Origin: Ooceraea biroi
Lineage: Eukaryota; Arthropoda; Insecta; Hymenoptera; Formicidae
Assembly: GCF_003672135.1 (NCBI RefSeq)
Contig: NC_039506.1
Coordinates: 23,964,497-24,028,496, forward strand
Length of the DNA stretch: 64,000 nt
Direction of reading: 5' to 3'
Below are positions 1 through 13,100 of the stretch, piece by piece (position 1 is the first letter of the stretch; each line of letters starts with the position of its first letter). Made by a program: the position numbers and the translations under genes. A model generated the notes under the pieces. The model did no database searches. It was not told the DNA's origin and was given only the letters and a program-made list of their open reading frames with translations.

Positions 1-3000
1 ATACCGATTGAATCGATTCGGCTTGTCATGCTGCGAATGCTGCAGTATATGCTGCGACCTCATCTCTTGATAATATTAACGAGCATCGGAAGGACTTTGA
101 TTAAGGAGCCTCGAAACTCTTGCAGCGACGGAACTCCCTTAATTATCGTTTCACATTATCAAAACCGCGCGATGGAAACGCGTGTAAAGCACTTGCTCAT
201 TACGAGAAAAGTGATTACTGAAAAAAGTCGCGCACTCGTTTCAATCTTACGCACCTTCGCATAATTGAACGATTAAAAAAAATAGAAGGATTGTCTCTAG
301 CCATTCTTTGCAACTGAAACTTACAAGGGTGGATTGAATGATTGCGCTTTGAAACGAGAAGCCTGAAAGGCGAGCGAAAGGTGGAGATTTTCACGGAATT
401 TTCGCGGGACCGCGATCAAGATGATAGCTTCTCGACGCGATGCGATAACACTCAATCGAACGAGTGCCGTGCGAAGTTCAAAAGCACGAGGAGGCCGTGA
501 AAGGGTTCGCTGAGAATCTCGCGCTGCCCATCCGGCACCGATCCGTCCATCTACAGCCAGAAGATTCGAGGTTCTCGCTATTATCATCACGCAAGTCTTT
601 TTGTACGAACTTTCTGCGGTGTTCTCGATCAATGGTGTCTCTGTGCGCTTCTCTTATCCGTCATACTCTGTCTATATGTGTGTTTCCTTGCGACGCTGAC
701 ACGCTGCTGGCACATTACGACGATGCAATATCATTCTGGAAACCTTATTTTCCGCTTGAAACCTTATTTTCTGAATTTGTCGAGCGTGGTAGCACCGCTT
801 GCGATACTTTCAGTAACGAGTTCCGGTGACCAACGACAACTGCGAGGCCTCATCGATACAGCAACGCGCGTCCGCTTTGTATTACCGGAGTATCCGCTTG
901 CCTCTGCGCAACAGAGACGGCGAAAGCTACAAGTGATATAATTTTATTGTATTGCGGGGCGGAAGAAAAGGGAAACGCGCCACTTCGCCTCTCTATCGAT
1001 CTCAAGTGGCGCGTTGCAAACTTTGTTAGAGAACAATCATCTCAGACCGAGTACCTGCGCGATTAACTTGGAAAGTTCGCCTCAAATTAGCGGGTTTCGG
1101 ATTATCGGAAACGGAAAAATTCAGTTGAGTTGTTTTTGCGAAGTAGAGACGGAGTGAAGATTCCTCCTTTCATCTTCAAACGTTTTAACATAATTTGTAA
1201 CGTAAGAAGTTTGGTATCTCGATCTGTTGTTGGGGATGCTGCAGCAAAAAGCGCTACGTGTAGTGCCTGTTATTACGTTTGCGCGTTGCACCAAGAGAAG
1301 AGGTTTGTAACCGAATCGTCCAAGTCTCGTCCCGATTAGTCATGTTCAGTCGGGAATGAAAAATTACGTCCTCGTAACATTTAAAGGCGAGGTTCTTTTG
1401 GAACACTCTCAAAGCGCCTTGGCACTCGTTTGAAAGTATGATATCACGTGTCTCCTTCTCTATTCGGTGCGCGAAAACTGCTTTTAACCGAATCTAGTAT
1501 ATTTCGCAGACGCGTAGCGAGTCTCTGAAATTAGACGACGACGCGCAATCGTAAATCAAATGAGCACGGGCTCGAGCTCGAAGATCGGTAAAATCTCTCG
1601 GCTCGTCGTGTTCGGCGCCCAACAGCGAGATAGAAATGGAGTTGCACGTTGTCTCCGAAGAAAGGAAAGCTACGTGTTGTTTCAGGATCACTCGGGGTTA
1701 AAGAAACTGCATTCAATGTTGTAATGTGCTTTCAGATAAATCGACATGTTCCGCAAACGCTCGAACATGTTTTATAATACAATTGCGGATGCATTTATCG
1801 CTGCAGGAAAATATATAGAACTTTTTACATTTACAGAATTTTATTTATAAATCATGAATTATTAAGAAAGTTCAATCATGAATTATTAAGAAAATTGTCA
1901 TTATCTTTATAAATATCTACAGCAGCTATTCGGTTACAAACTTTAGATCTGCAAAGACATTAATTTCGTTGACGTATCTCGCGGATTAAATATACATTTT
2001 CCGAGTACTGCAATCTCAGATTAAAATCTCAACTCTGCTCCGACTGTCGTTCAAATTCTGCACACAAGTACTCGCGATACTCTTTCCGTTACTGTTATAT
2101 TTCAAAAATTCTGAATTAATATCTCACTTGCCTAATTCCAGAACACGTGATTCTTGCTAAAGAAAGAACTTCCGAGTTCTGGAGATGAGTGAGTTCTCAC
2201 TTCGTTGCATATGCTCATCGCTCGTCGGCGAAACGATCGTTGTACAATTACATACTGCTTCGCCATGCTACACTTCGCAGGACATGTATTGCTGGCTGTT
2301 TCTCGGGAGCGTGCATCACGCCAAACGCAAAAGGGCGTCGACACCCCTGTTCCCTCGCTGTTCTGTCTCTTACGATGTATGATTTCGTTGATCGCAGTGT
2401 CTTTAGTTGCCTAAGTATATCCACAAAGCACCGCGATCAGTTACCTGGTCGTGGATCGCTATATTGGTGCCCGTATCAGTGGAGAATTACGTGGCCGCGA
2501 CATGACACGGTTTTGTCGATCGTTCACGATGGCTCGTATCTTGCTCACAGTATCCGCCATTGTAGACAGTTTACATAATAGTGCTTCTCCTCAACCTTAC
2601 ACATGCACGATATAAAATCGATTTATCGTACCACCTCTCTGCTTTCGTTCATCCAAAGGAGTCGCTTGCGTCTTTTTCACACCTGTGCTTCTTTTGTACA
2701 TAATTGCTGACTATATAAGTTATATTTTCTCCTATATTACTTGACATCTCTTATTGTTAGTGTTTTCTTAGTAATATTTATTTTATGGGCAAAAGGCAGA
2801 ACTGTGCAAGATCAATATCAAACTTTGTCATTATTTCATTTGGCGAAACCAGTATTTTTAAATTCTACTAGAGACTCGCGATGAGTTTTTGTTAATTAAG
2901 TCGAATGAATAATATAAGTATATTGATTCTGCAAGATAGTTATCTTGGTAGTTTACTGATTACAAAGATTAGAAGTGCATGGATTCATTGGGAAATTAAA

Positions 3001-4017
3001 AACACTGATTTTAATGTTTAATGGAAATATATTTCTGCTATTTCCCATAATTTCTATTTATAATTTTCTCTCTTGCTTACTGTACTGCGCTTCTACCTAT
3101 GTGTTCACGTATTATTATTACTATATACTGCACACATAAAACATATACACCGAACGATTCTGTATGATTACAACAAAATCTTCGTTATGTAAGTATATCG
3201 ATGTATAATATAACAACAATGAAACTTGTAGTATAAAATAGTACTGTGATAGAAAATATTTCGCTATGATCACATTGAACATGGCTCAAAATCGACTTTG
3301 ATCTGTTTTACGCGATTTCTACCCACAAAGAACGATGATTATTGCGACACAAATCACGTGTCGTAATTCAACAGCTATTTAAAATTTTTATATAAAAATT
3401 TCACGTCAAGAATAAATATATTAATGCCGTCTAAATTATTCCGAACAGTTTGACATTTTTCTCGGAATTAATGCGGATTCGCGCAACACGTTTACCGTGG
3501 AGATTCGAATTTCGCATTTAATACATTCCGCCGGTGCAATATCGCGAGCGAAAAGAGCAGAGTCGGTTTGTCGCCGTTACCGCGCCGGAATTCAGCCCCG
3601 ATGGGTCCCGTTGGCACGATTATCGGCAAACTAACCTTTCTTGATACCATACGTTCCGTTCCACGTGCACATCGATCCAGGTTACGGTGTCAGCCAGGAT
3701 CGTCAATATGTCCGGTTATTCACGTCGACAATCAAGCACACACGCGTACACGAGACATAAAATAAAGATGGTCGCTCCTCAGCCGCATTTTTCCACTCTC
3801 CCCATCCATATTTTCCCGTCCACCCCGTTTTCACCCTCGTTTCATCCCGATGCGACACACGCACTTTACTTACGCCAATACGATGCGGAAGCACTGCCCC
3901 GCTAGACCCGCAAAACCGTGCATAGCTGACCCAGTTTGCTCTACCACCACCCACTCCCTCTTCCGTATCATTCCGTAGTCGCATAGTGTTTTTCCAGTTA
4001 TAATTTTGTATTTGCAG
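1..4017 (+). other. non-coding, presumed slo intron upstream of the first visible exon
   Basis: No exon, RNA gene or transposon could be supported. The open frames here are short, on both strands, and have no recognisable protein features. The first visible slo exon starts in phase 0 at 4018, so this stretch is most simply intronic. An 18-bp direct repeat lies at 1852-1869 and 1876-1893. Confidence 0.55.
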
Positions 4018-4109
4018 GCCATTTTTGCTAGTAGCATACCCGAGATAATAGAGCTCGTAGGCAATAGGTCCAAGTACAGCGGCGAGTACAAGCGGGAGCA
4101 TGGAAAGAG
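4018..4109 (+). CDS. slo: slo alternative exon, S6-RCK1 junction, variant 1
   Basis: 92-bp exon preceded by tttgcag and followed by gtatta. It starts in phase 0 and ends with AG, which completes an Arg codon with the A at 19386. It reads AIFASSIPEIIELVGNRSKY and continues with GEYKREHGK. The FAS-IPEI block is the end of S6 entering RCK1 in Slo channels. Two other exons of exactly the same length and phase (10726-10817 and 15882-15973) encode homologous versions, so this is one member of a set of mutually exclusive exons. The Ser-Gly at the KYSGEYK position and the EHGK end distinguish it from the other two. Confidence 0.93.
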
Positions 4110-7100
4110 GTATTACCAACAAATTTACGATCCTGCAGTCCTTTGTCTTTCATTTCTTAATTTTACATACTTTTTCTTTCAGTTATGTATGTGTATATTA
4201 ATTATTTATATTTAAATTACTCGTAAGGTGATTAACGAGCGTGTAACAAACATTCGCACGCATACAAACACACCCGCGATAACATTCAAGTGATCATCGT
4301 TCGATCATGGTTCCACGTCAATGTGGCGAGTCCTCGCAGATTCGAGGATCGGATGACGAATGCATGAAAATTTACAACAATCCGAAGCATACATGTATCG
4401 CGTGCGTGGTATAATCGTCGTTGGCATTCCCTTTCGTTTCCCAATGAATCAAACGGGCACTCTCGTCCACGGTGAAAGGTCGAAACGATGTGAAGGGGGA
4501 TAGAGGGCTACGTGAAATTCCCGGGATCAAGAATCCCGATATCCGGTCGCCGCGTTTTCCATCGCTCGAAACCACCCCGAATCAACGCCATTCGGTTTCA
4601 CTTCCGCGTGATGGGAAACGTAATTGAAACGTATAGATGAGCTTTATATAAAATTATAACGCAAGTACGCGTTGTTTCTTCTTTTAATCATATTTTCCAT
4701 TTGCCGTCTGTAAGATTAATTAAATTCAGAAATTTCCGCACACGGAATTCTGCGAAAATGCAATCGTTCCTTCGCGATTACGAGAACGGTATTTTTTCCA
4801 TTTCGAAAATCACTTCGAACAGATCCATTTTGTTCGACTGAATTCTCGTGAATTCTTATTAATACTGTTCTGAAAATAAGAGATGGGCGTACCGCGGATT
4901 CCATCCTCTCGCGATTCGCGAAGAGATATGCCAGCCAATCGTTGTGAAATGAGCGTATCGATTTTATTATTATCATACCGTGGAGACGGAGGCTGTTCCA
5001 GCCAGGCGGCCAAGTAAATGTTGAGCCATCTGCGGCAATCGGAAGCGGATCTTTTCTGGTATCGGTTCAACTGGCCGAGTTAAAGTCGATAAAACACAGC
5101 TGCGGCGTGAATCGGCACCCTCTTGCGCGCGATCATTAACGCCAACATCATTATCTCTCCAGCCTCTCGTGCTCGCACGCTTTCGAGATTGATTCGTGTT
5201 CGTCGAAGAGGCTCTCGATGAGAGTTAACTTTCACTGTGGACTAACGCCTCAGCTCCCGATCGTTTTCACTGGCAAGCGTTCGCGAGATCAGGACGATCG
5301 AGTGATTAATTAGAGCACGTGATTGCATTCTGATGAATTCGACGACCTTTCATCGTGCGACGGCGAGTTGACCGGAAGGGTAAAAGTCGACGGCGTAGAC
5401 TGCGTCTAACAATAAGTTCAAAGTGACGAGAGCAGCAGCTGTGCTTAGTAAGTTCGTCTGATGCATGCATCTTGTACTATCGATCAAAGTGGTTTTTTAT
5501 ATCGTGTAATGATTATCGCTCACAACTTATACAGCACGAAGGAACACGAAGAGCATTCGCATTCGTATTAACACACGTAACACATAAGATGAAATATGCA
5601 TCACAAGATGACGCGCAAGCGGGAGCAGCTTGATGGAACTCGAATTGCATTCTCTTACGTTCTCGCAGGTCTGATAACATTTTCAAGTTCCAAGCGACTA
5701 ATTGGAAGTGGATTGAAAAAGATTCTTGTGAAATAATTACTTGGATAGCTGTTCGACATCCTGTCAAGTTGCCTCCGTCATTAAATTAATCATCATTTAT
5801 CGAAAGCAGAGTTCTTTGCACAAGACACATGGTTTGCCACTTTAGTCTGCTACCTTTAATGTCTGGAACAGAAATACAACATTTTATCTTTATATATACT
5901 GCACACTGTTAGACTGAGATATCGGTGATGATTTGACATGCATTTTGACGTGCATTTTATTCTTTGATTATTTATATTACTCAATATAATTATAATACGC
6001 CGATATATATATTTAAATCAAATCATGCAAAACAATACCGATCAATTATCAATTGATAACTTAACACAAAAACAGAGATAAACATAATTTCTATGACCCG
6101 ATTAATTAATTTTATCTGATCAAGCATCAATCATCTTGCATGATTTGAATATCTGTTTTACACTTAGAAAGTTACGTAATACGTCTACACCTGATCACAT
6201 TATTGCACAACCGATCTCTGTGTAGTGTGCAGGGCACACTAGACAGGATTTTATTTATTTTTCCGGTATTTTCTAGATAATTACCGGCTATTCTGCAGTC
6301 CCCTGATTTAAACAAAGTGATGTTCCCCTGCACTTATTCCGAGAATAGGCGAGCTGCGTTATTAGCAATCAACCTTAATTAACCTTAATTCGGAATTGTC
6401 GGTATTACACGCCACGATAGCGCCTGCATGCAGTTAAATTGATTTTTATGACACTTAACGCGCATAACATTACGCATTGCGATGGCACTTGTCCTTCCGG
6501 CCTAATGAGAGATACGTGGAATTAATTGACGCTAATTAACCAGCGACTAACTACCGGAAATTGTCAGTTATGTAAATAAATGGCACGTTTGTAGAATGAG
6601 GAACTAACGGCACTGCGTTTTATGATGATAGTGATCGAGTAACACGCGTCATCTCGCAAGAATACTGCGACGTATTGTTGCTCCTGGCTCGCTATGAAAC
6701 ACTTGATCTCTTTATAGGAAGCTGTGCAGCATTAATCCATCAGACACGCACAATTTGCATCAACAATTTACGTGCTAACACGCAATTCCGTAATTCGACA
6801 TGATGTAATATTCCGCTCGGACGTGTTTAGCACATTCGCATGATTGTATTTGACGCTGACGAATTTGTCGATCCTGGGAAATCGACGCTTGGCTAGGGTT
6901 CATAATTGATTCTGGTCTTCATTCTGTCTGCTTGAATGATGGTAGTTTTGAATGCAGCACTAGTCTTCCCGTTACACATGCAGGATGTATTGCATTTTTT
7001 TGAAACCTCTTAAACCTTGTCTTAGCGAGAACTAAATGATTTCGAACGAATCAAGGTCGTGGTGTCCAAAAGAATAATTGATAAACGGAAGAATACATCA

Positions 7101-10100
7101 ATTAAGACAATTCTATCGCGCTATACGAAAGTATTTCGAAACTACTTATCCTTTTTTTATATGTACAAATATACAGGGTGAGGCACCTAAAACAGGCCAC
7201 CTGAATATCTCGGCTGTTATTGGTGATAGAAAAAAATGTGTCAGACCAAACTTGCATGGTTTCGAGGGACACATAATTTGTTCTAAATAGCTTTTTATTA
7301 GGTGGACGCGTAGAGGTCATATGAAGGTCAACTTCGTTTTTTTAAATGGTATGATATGTTTTTTTACGTACCATCTAGTAGAGCGTTTGAAGATGCGCAC
7401 ATTGATCTACGGGTCAAAATCATTCAGGATTTTATTTATTTTTCCGGTATTTTCTAGATAATTACCGGCTATTTTGCAGTCCCCTGATTTAAGCAAAGTG
7501 ATGTTCCCCTGCACTTATTCCGAGAATAGGCGAGCTGCGTTATTAGCAATCAACCTTAATTACTCGGAATTGTCGGTATTACACGCCACGATATTCAAGG
7601 TCACTGAAGGCCAACTGCAAGGGAAAATAATTTACTTTATATTGCCTAGAGTTCTCTGCTATTAAAAATACTGTAAACTCAGAAATGAAAAAGTTCTAGC
7701 CCTTAGAAATTTTTTCTTTTTCCGAGAAGTTCTGAGTTGTTGAAATCATTATTTTTTATATTGCCTAGAGTTCTCTGCTATTGAAAATACCGTAAATTCG
7801 GAAATGAAAAAGTTCTAGCCCGTAGAAATTTTTTCTTTTCCGAGTTCTGAGTTGATGATATCATTATTTCTTATATTGCCTAGAGTTCTCTGCTATTGAA
7901 AATACGTAAATTCAGAAATGAAAAAGTTCTCGAGTTTAAAATTTTTTCTTCTCAGAGGAGTTCTGAGTTGATGATATTATTATTTTTTATATTGCCTAGA
8001 GTTCTCTGCTATTGAAAATACCGTAAACTTGGAAATGAAAAAGTTCTAGCCCTTAGAAATTTTTTCTTTTCCGAGAAGTTCTGAGTTGTTCATATCATTA
8101 TTTCTTATATTGCCTAGAGTTCTCTGCTATTGAAAATACCGTAAACTCAGAAATTAAAAAGTTCTAGCACTTAGAAATTTTAGCCTTCAGTGACCTTGAA
8201 TGATTTTGACCCGTAGATCAATATGTGCATCTTCAAACGCTCTACTAGATGGTACGTAAAAAAACATATCATACCATTTAAAAAAACGAAGTTGACCTTC
8301 ATATGACCTCTACGCGTCCACCTAATAAAAAGCTATTTAGAACAAATTATGTGTCCCTCGAAACCATGCAAGTTTGGTCTGACACATTTTTTTCTATCAC
8401 CAATAACAGCCGAGATATTCAGGTGGCCTGTTTTAGGTGCCTCACCCTGTATATACAGGGTGGTCCACTTAAATCGATCATCTTAGATATTTCACTTGTT
8501 TTTGATAATACAAAAAAATGTCTAAGGAAAAAGTTGCACCGTTCGAAGGGGCTATCATGATGACAGAACAAAAAGTTTTTCAAGGCTATTTTTTTCGGAG
8601 ATTCAAAGGTCAAGATAATTTTTTTAAATGGAACTACATATTTTTGTTTGCGCAATTTTATAGCCAACATCGAGAGGAGTTCAGCGACCTATGACAACAT
8701 GACCTTTAAATGATCTTGAACGTGGGAAACAGAAAAATCAAACTTTATGCTCTTCAACACAAAAATTTATTTAAGGAGGTGTTAGAAATGATGTCCTCCG
8801 ACTTCAATACATTTTCTAAGGCTCCATGGACGTTCTACTTATCGAAGCCACCTTAGATTTTCGACGGTCCAATAGTTCATATTTCTTCTATTTACTTGTC
8901 CATGGTTAGTGAACATTGATTCATCGGTAAACACTCTCATGTTCTGGAATTCAATGGAATGTAAGATTGAAATAATTCCATACATGTATTGTGTGCGTGT
9001 GTGTATGTGTATGTAAATATTTATGATCGTGAAATGCTTTCACAGTTCAGTTCATTTCCTGAGCTTCTCGATATCAGAGTTTAAATATGACTGATTATAC
9101 GAAAGAGGAAAAAATAGAAATGCTTCTTATTTACGGTGAAAGCGGAAGAAGCTCTACAGAGGCGCAGAGAATGTACGGCCAAAGATATCCTGAAAAGCGT
9201 TTACCGTCTCGCGCTGCTTTTGACCGTCTTATTAAAACATTTCGTGAAACTGGAAGTGTTTGTTCACGTAAGAAAATGCGACCTCGTTTGCAAACTAATG
9301 AACCAGCAGAAGTTACTGTTTTGGCTGCAGTGGCAAATAATCCACATATCAGTTCTCGACAAATACAAAGAAATACTGGTATTCCAAGACAAGTGTTTTA
9401 CGCATTCCTAAATGCCACTCATTTCATCCATATCACATTGCATTGCATCAAGAACTTCATGGAAATGATTTTATTAATCGAATAGAATTTTGTCAATGGG
9501 CGCTACAACAGTTGGAGGTCAATGAATTCTTTTTCAACAGAATATTGTTTACCGATGAATCAACTTTCACTAACCATGGACAAGTAAATAGAAGAAATAT
9601 GCACTATTGGTCCGTTGAAAATCCAAGGTGGCTTTGACAAGTAGAACATCAACGTCCATGGAGTTTTAATGTATGGTATGGTGTTTTACACAATCGAATC
9701 ATTGGCCCTTTCTTTATTGATGGTACATTAAATGGTTAAAAATATGCTGATTTTTTGTCCCAACAATTACCAAACTTATTGGAAGAGGTGCCGTTAGAAA
9801 CTCGTTTACAAATGTGGTATCAGCCTGATGGTTGTCCGGCTCATAACGCACGTGTTGCACGTACAGTTTTACACGAAATGTTTCCGGAACGCTGGATAGA
9901 AAGAGGAGGACATATCAGTTGGCCAGCACGTTCTCCTGATTTGAATCCTTTAGACTTTTTTGTGGGGAATGTTAAAGAACACTGTTTACAATGATGTACC
10001 AACTACACAAGAGAACATGAGAGAGCGCATTTTGAATGCATGTGCTAATATAAATTCAGAAATGATAGAAAGGGTAAGAGTATCATTTGTGCATCGTATT

Positions 10101-13100
10101 AGAAAATGTATTGAAGTCGGAGGACATCATTTCGAACACCTCCTTAAATAAATTTTTGTGTTGAAGAGCGTAAAGTTTGATTTTTCTGTTTCCCGCGTTC
10201 AAGATCATTTAAAGGTCATGTTATCATAGGTCGCTGAACTCCTCTCGATGTTGGCTATAAAATTGCGCAAACAAAAATATGTAGTTCCATTTAAAAAAAT
10301 TATCTTGACCTTTGAATCTCCGAAAAAAATAGCCTTGAAAAACTTTTTGTTCTGTCATCATGATAGCCCCTTCGAACGGTGCAACTTTTTCCTTAGACAT
10401 TTTTTTGTATTATCAAAAACAAGTGAAATATCTAAGATGATCGATTTAAGTGGACCACCCTGTATAATATAAATATTCGATCATGTTGGCCCTTCTTGTC
10501 AAAGTAGGGAGGAACGCAGAAGAATATTGTCTTTCAAATAAAGATCCCAAGACGCATCTCCGTTCGCACAATTCACGCTTCTCCATCGCTCGTGTCGAAG
10601 AACGGGGAAAACGCGCGAAATGAAAAAGAACGAACGGAAAAGCTAACGAAAGAAACAAAAGAAATTATAAAAGGATTCAGGCTAGAGGTCTGTTCTGACG
10701 GCAACGGATGATTGTGGGTGTGTAGGCGGTGTTCGCCAGCTGGATCCCCGAGATCACGGAGCTCGCCGCGAATCGCAGCAAGTACGGTGGCCAGTACAGC
10801 CGCGAACGTGGACGCAGGTATCCCAGAATAATCCACCTAGGTGTGGAAGCCAGTCATAAAACAGCCCCCTTCAAACTAGCCTCCGAATCCGACCCGTCTC
10901 CTCGTGTTGTCCTAGTAGTAGTCACATAAGTATAAGAAGTAGCAAAGTCGCTCTGGATGGCGAAGCGGTCCGGTCGTGAGGCGTTCACGCGTTCATCTTC
11001 TCGTGCATGTCCACGTCGCTTCATTAGATCGATGAAATCACAAATGAAAATCAAGTCAGTGAGAATCCATCTAAAATTAACAATAAGATATATGATGAGG
11101 GATGATTGCAAATCGTTTTTTCTTACCGAGAAGATCGCAAGCGATTAATGCGTTTCAGTTTTGTCTCTCACCGTTTTGCCATCATATCCATAAAGAGAAG
11201 CTCGGTGTAACACCTCGTAAAAGGCGCGAACGAGAAGTTAGATAAAGCTGCGGTATATCCAAGCAACAAAGTATCCTGATAGTCGTCGCATCTTCGTTGG
11301 CGCGCGACTCTCTCGTTGACTTTCCGAGGTGCAGCGACGCGCTGTTTTCCCTCGCGATGAAAAAGTGCAGCTTCCAAATGAAAACGAAAGGAGAAACGAG
11401 AGTGTGCAATGCTGGTCCATGTGGCCATCCGGTTAGAAGTCGTGCTGTTACTTTCTCCAGAATTCGTGAAACTCGCGCTCTAACGAACGGGACCACTCTC
11501 GCTATCCGCGACGAAATCACTTTCTCAGATTAGCAAATGTGTTCCCAGTCCGTCCTACGCCATCACTGATGGACCCGTGACTGTTAGCGAAGATCGTACT
11601 CCAAATAGGTCTCTTGAGTCACACCGTCTCCTCTCTTCAGTCACCCCAATCTCGTCGTTTCTTTAAAATACCCTGCGCTGACTTTTATACCGCTTCTCTT
11701 ACCAAAGTTAGCAAAAAAGTTGTCCTGGTAACACGTGCCGGTATGCTTAGACTCTTGTGGAAAGAGGACAAGAACACACATGAGTTTTTATTATATTACA
11801 CGTTTATGACATCCATATACACACGCACACACACGTCAGTAGATGAGACGAGTATATCTTACTGTTGCATCTCTCCTTTCCCTCTCTATCTATATATACA
11901 CTCATACGTTGTATAATAAGTCTATATATTATATACGCATATATGTATATTATATACGATTTACCTTATATTTCGCACGGTCACGATAAAGTAGCTCGTT
12001 AAAGCTCGTTCTCCCTCGTGTACTCTCCGTGAATCCGTCGAAGATGGGTTCCGTTCTCCGGATGTATTCTTAGGACGAACGTATCACGAGGACCTCATAG
12101 ATATGTACACGCACTTGAATAGTTATCCTCCTATTGCTTTAACACACACATACACGTATACGTACACATCCACGGGCTGCGTACTATTTTTTTCTCCGTT
12201 ACGGCACCTCATGCTTAACATGTACATATCTTTCGCATCGGGAGGGCACCAGTTCGCTTCCTGTTATAACGAGATTAGAGGTAGGTTGGTTACCTGGGTG
12301 CGGAGAGTTGACTTACATCGCGTGCATAATGCACCACGATAATCTAGTTACCGTGTAGATTAGCTAGCGAACGCTTTCTCCTTCTCTCTCTGTCTCTCTG
12401 TCTCTGTCTGTTTCTCGTTTTCTCTCTCTTTCTTTCTCCTTCTCTTAACACGATCACAAAGTATTTTACTTATTTTCCCGTTACACGCACAGCGCGAATA
12501 CTATCGATAATGATAATGATGATGAGTATCGAATGCGATGATAGCACAAGTAGATAATGTTAAACACTATTAAAAACATGATCATTGTTCGAGTAAACGC
12601 AAATTGCTTCAGTTCTTTGGCTATTAGTTCGCATTTTGAACGCAATCACTTTGGGAAAAGATTGAAGTAAGTAGCAGTCGATTGGAATATGGAAGTCTTG
12701 TAGTAAATATATTCGAAAGCATTTCGTTTGCTCGCACCATTACCCCGTTTTGTCTAGAAAAATCATTTTTCACTCTCCCACATAGTAATAACGCATTTTC
12801 CTGCAAAAGGCAAATTTTGCTAAATGATTATATGAACAATAATTTTATGTGCAACGATATCTTCGCTTCTTAAATAAATGAGACATCTGTTCACACTGTG
12901 TGAATCATATTTGGTTAAATTATCCCTTGAGCGATACAAAGGGGCTATTGCTGCTCACGCAGCATCACGCGATATTGCATTGTCGAACACGCCACGATTT
13001 CCCCCGACAATTCATCATGGATGACGAATGATCAGCGCAGATATAGCTGTGAAACAGCGAGTTGCGGATGACGCCGACGCTTCGCAATGAAGGCAATCGA

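Larger units (their letters stand above)
7172..8451. mobile_element. Fold-back Tc1/mariner-like non-autonomous element (cagggtg termini)
   Basis: The ends read tacagggtgaggcacc and its exact reverse complement, flanked by TA on both sides (7170-7171, 8452-8453), the insertion signature of Tc1/mariner elements. The arms are very long: 7172-7426 pairs with 8197-8451 (255 bp, essentially perfect), and the pairing resumes at 7593-7611 with 8183-8201. The centre (about 7637-8183) is a five-copy tandem repeat. A 166-bp piece of nearby intron interrupts the left arm. There is no transposase frame; apparent frames within the arms are shadows present in both orientations. It must have been mobilised in trans. 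Arm identity implies recent insertion or gene conversion between arms. Confidence 0.88.

Noticed and set aside
464..829. 121-codon plus-strand open frame at the left end
   Set aside because: No recognisable domain, no splice context, atypical composition; probably chance.
8303..8560. Identical open frames in inverted orientation at 7102-7320 and 8303-8560
   Set aside because: They are the two arms of the fold-back element read in opposite directions, not genes.
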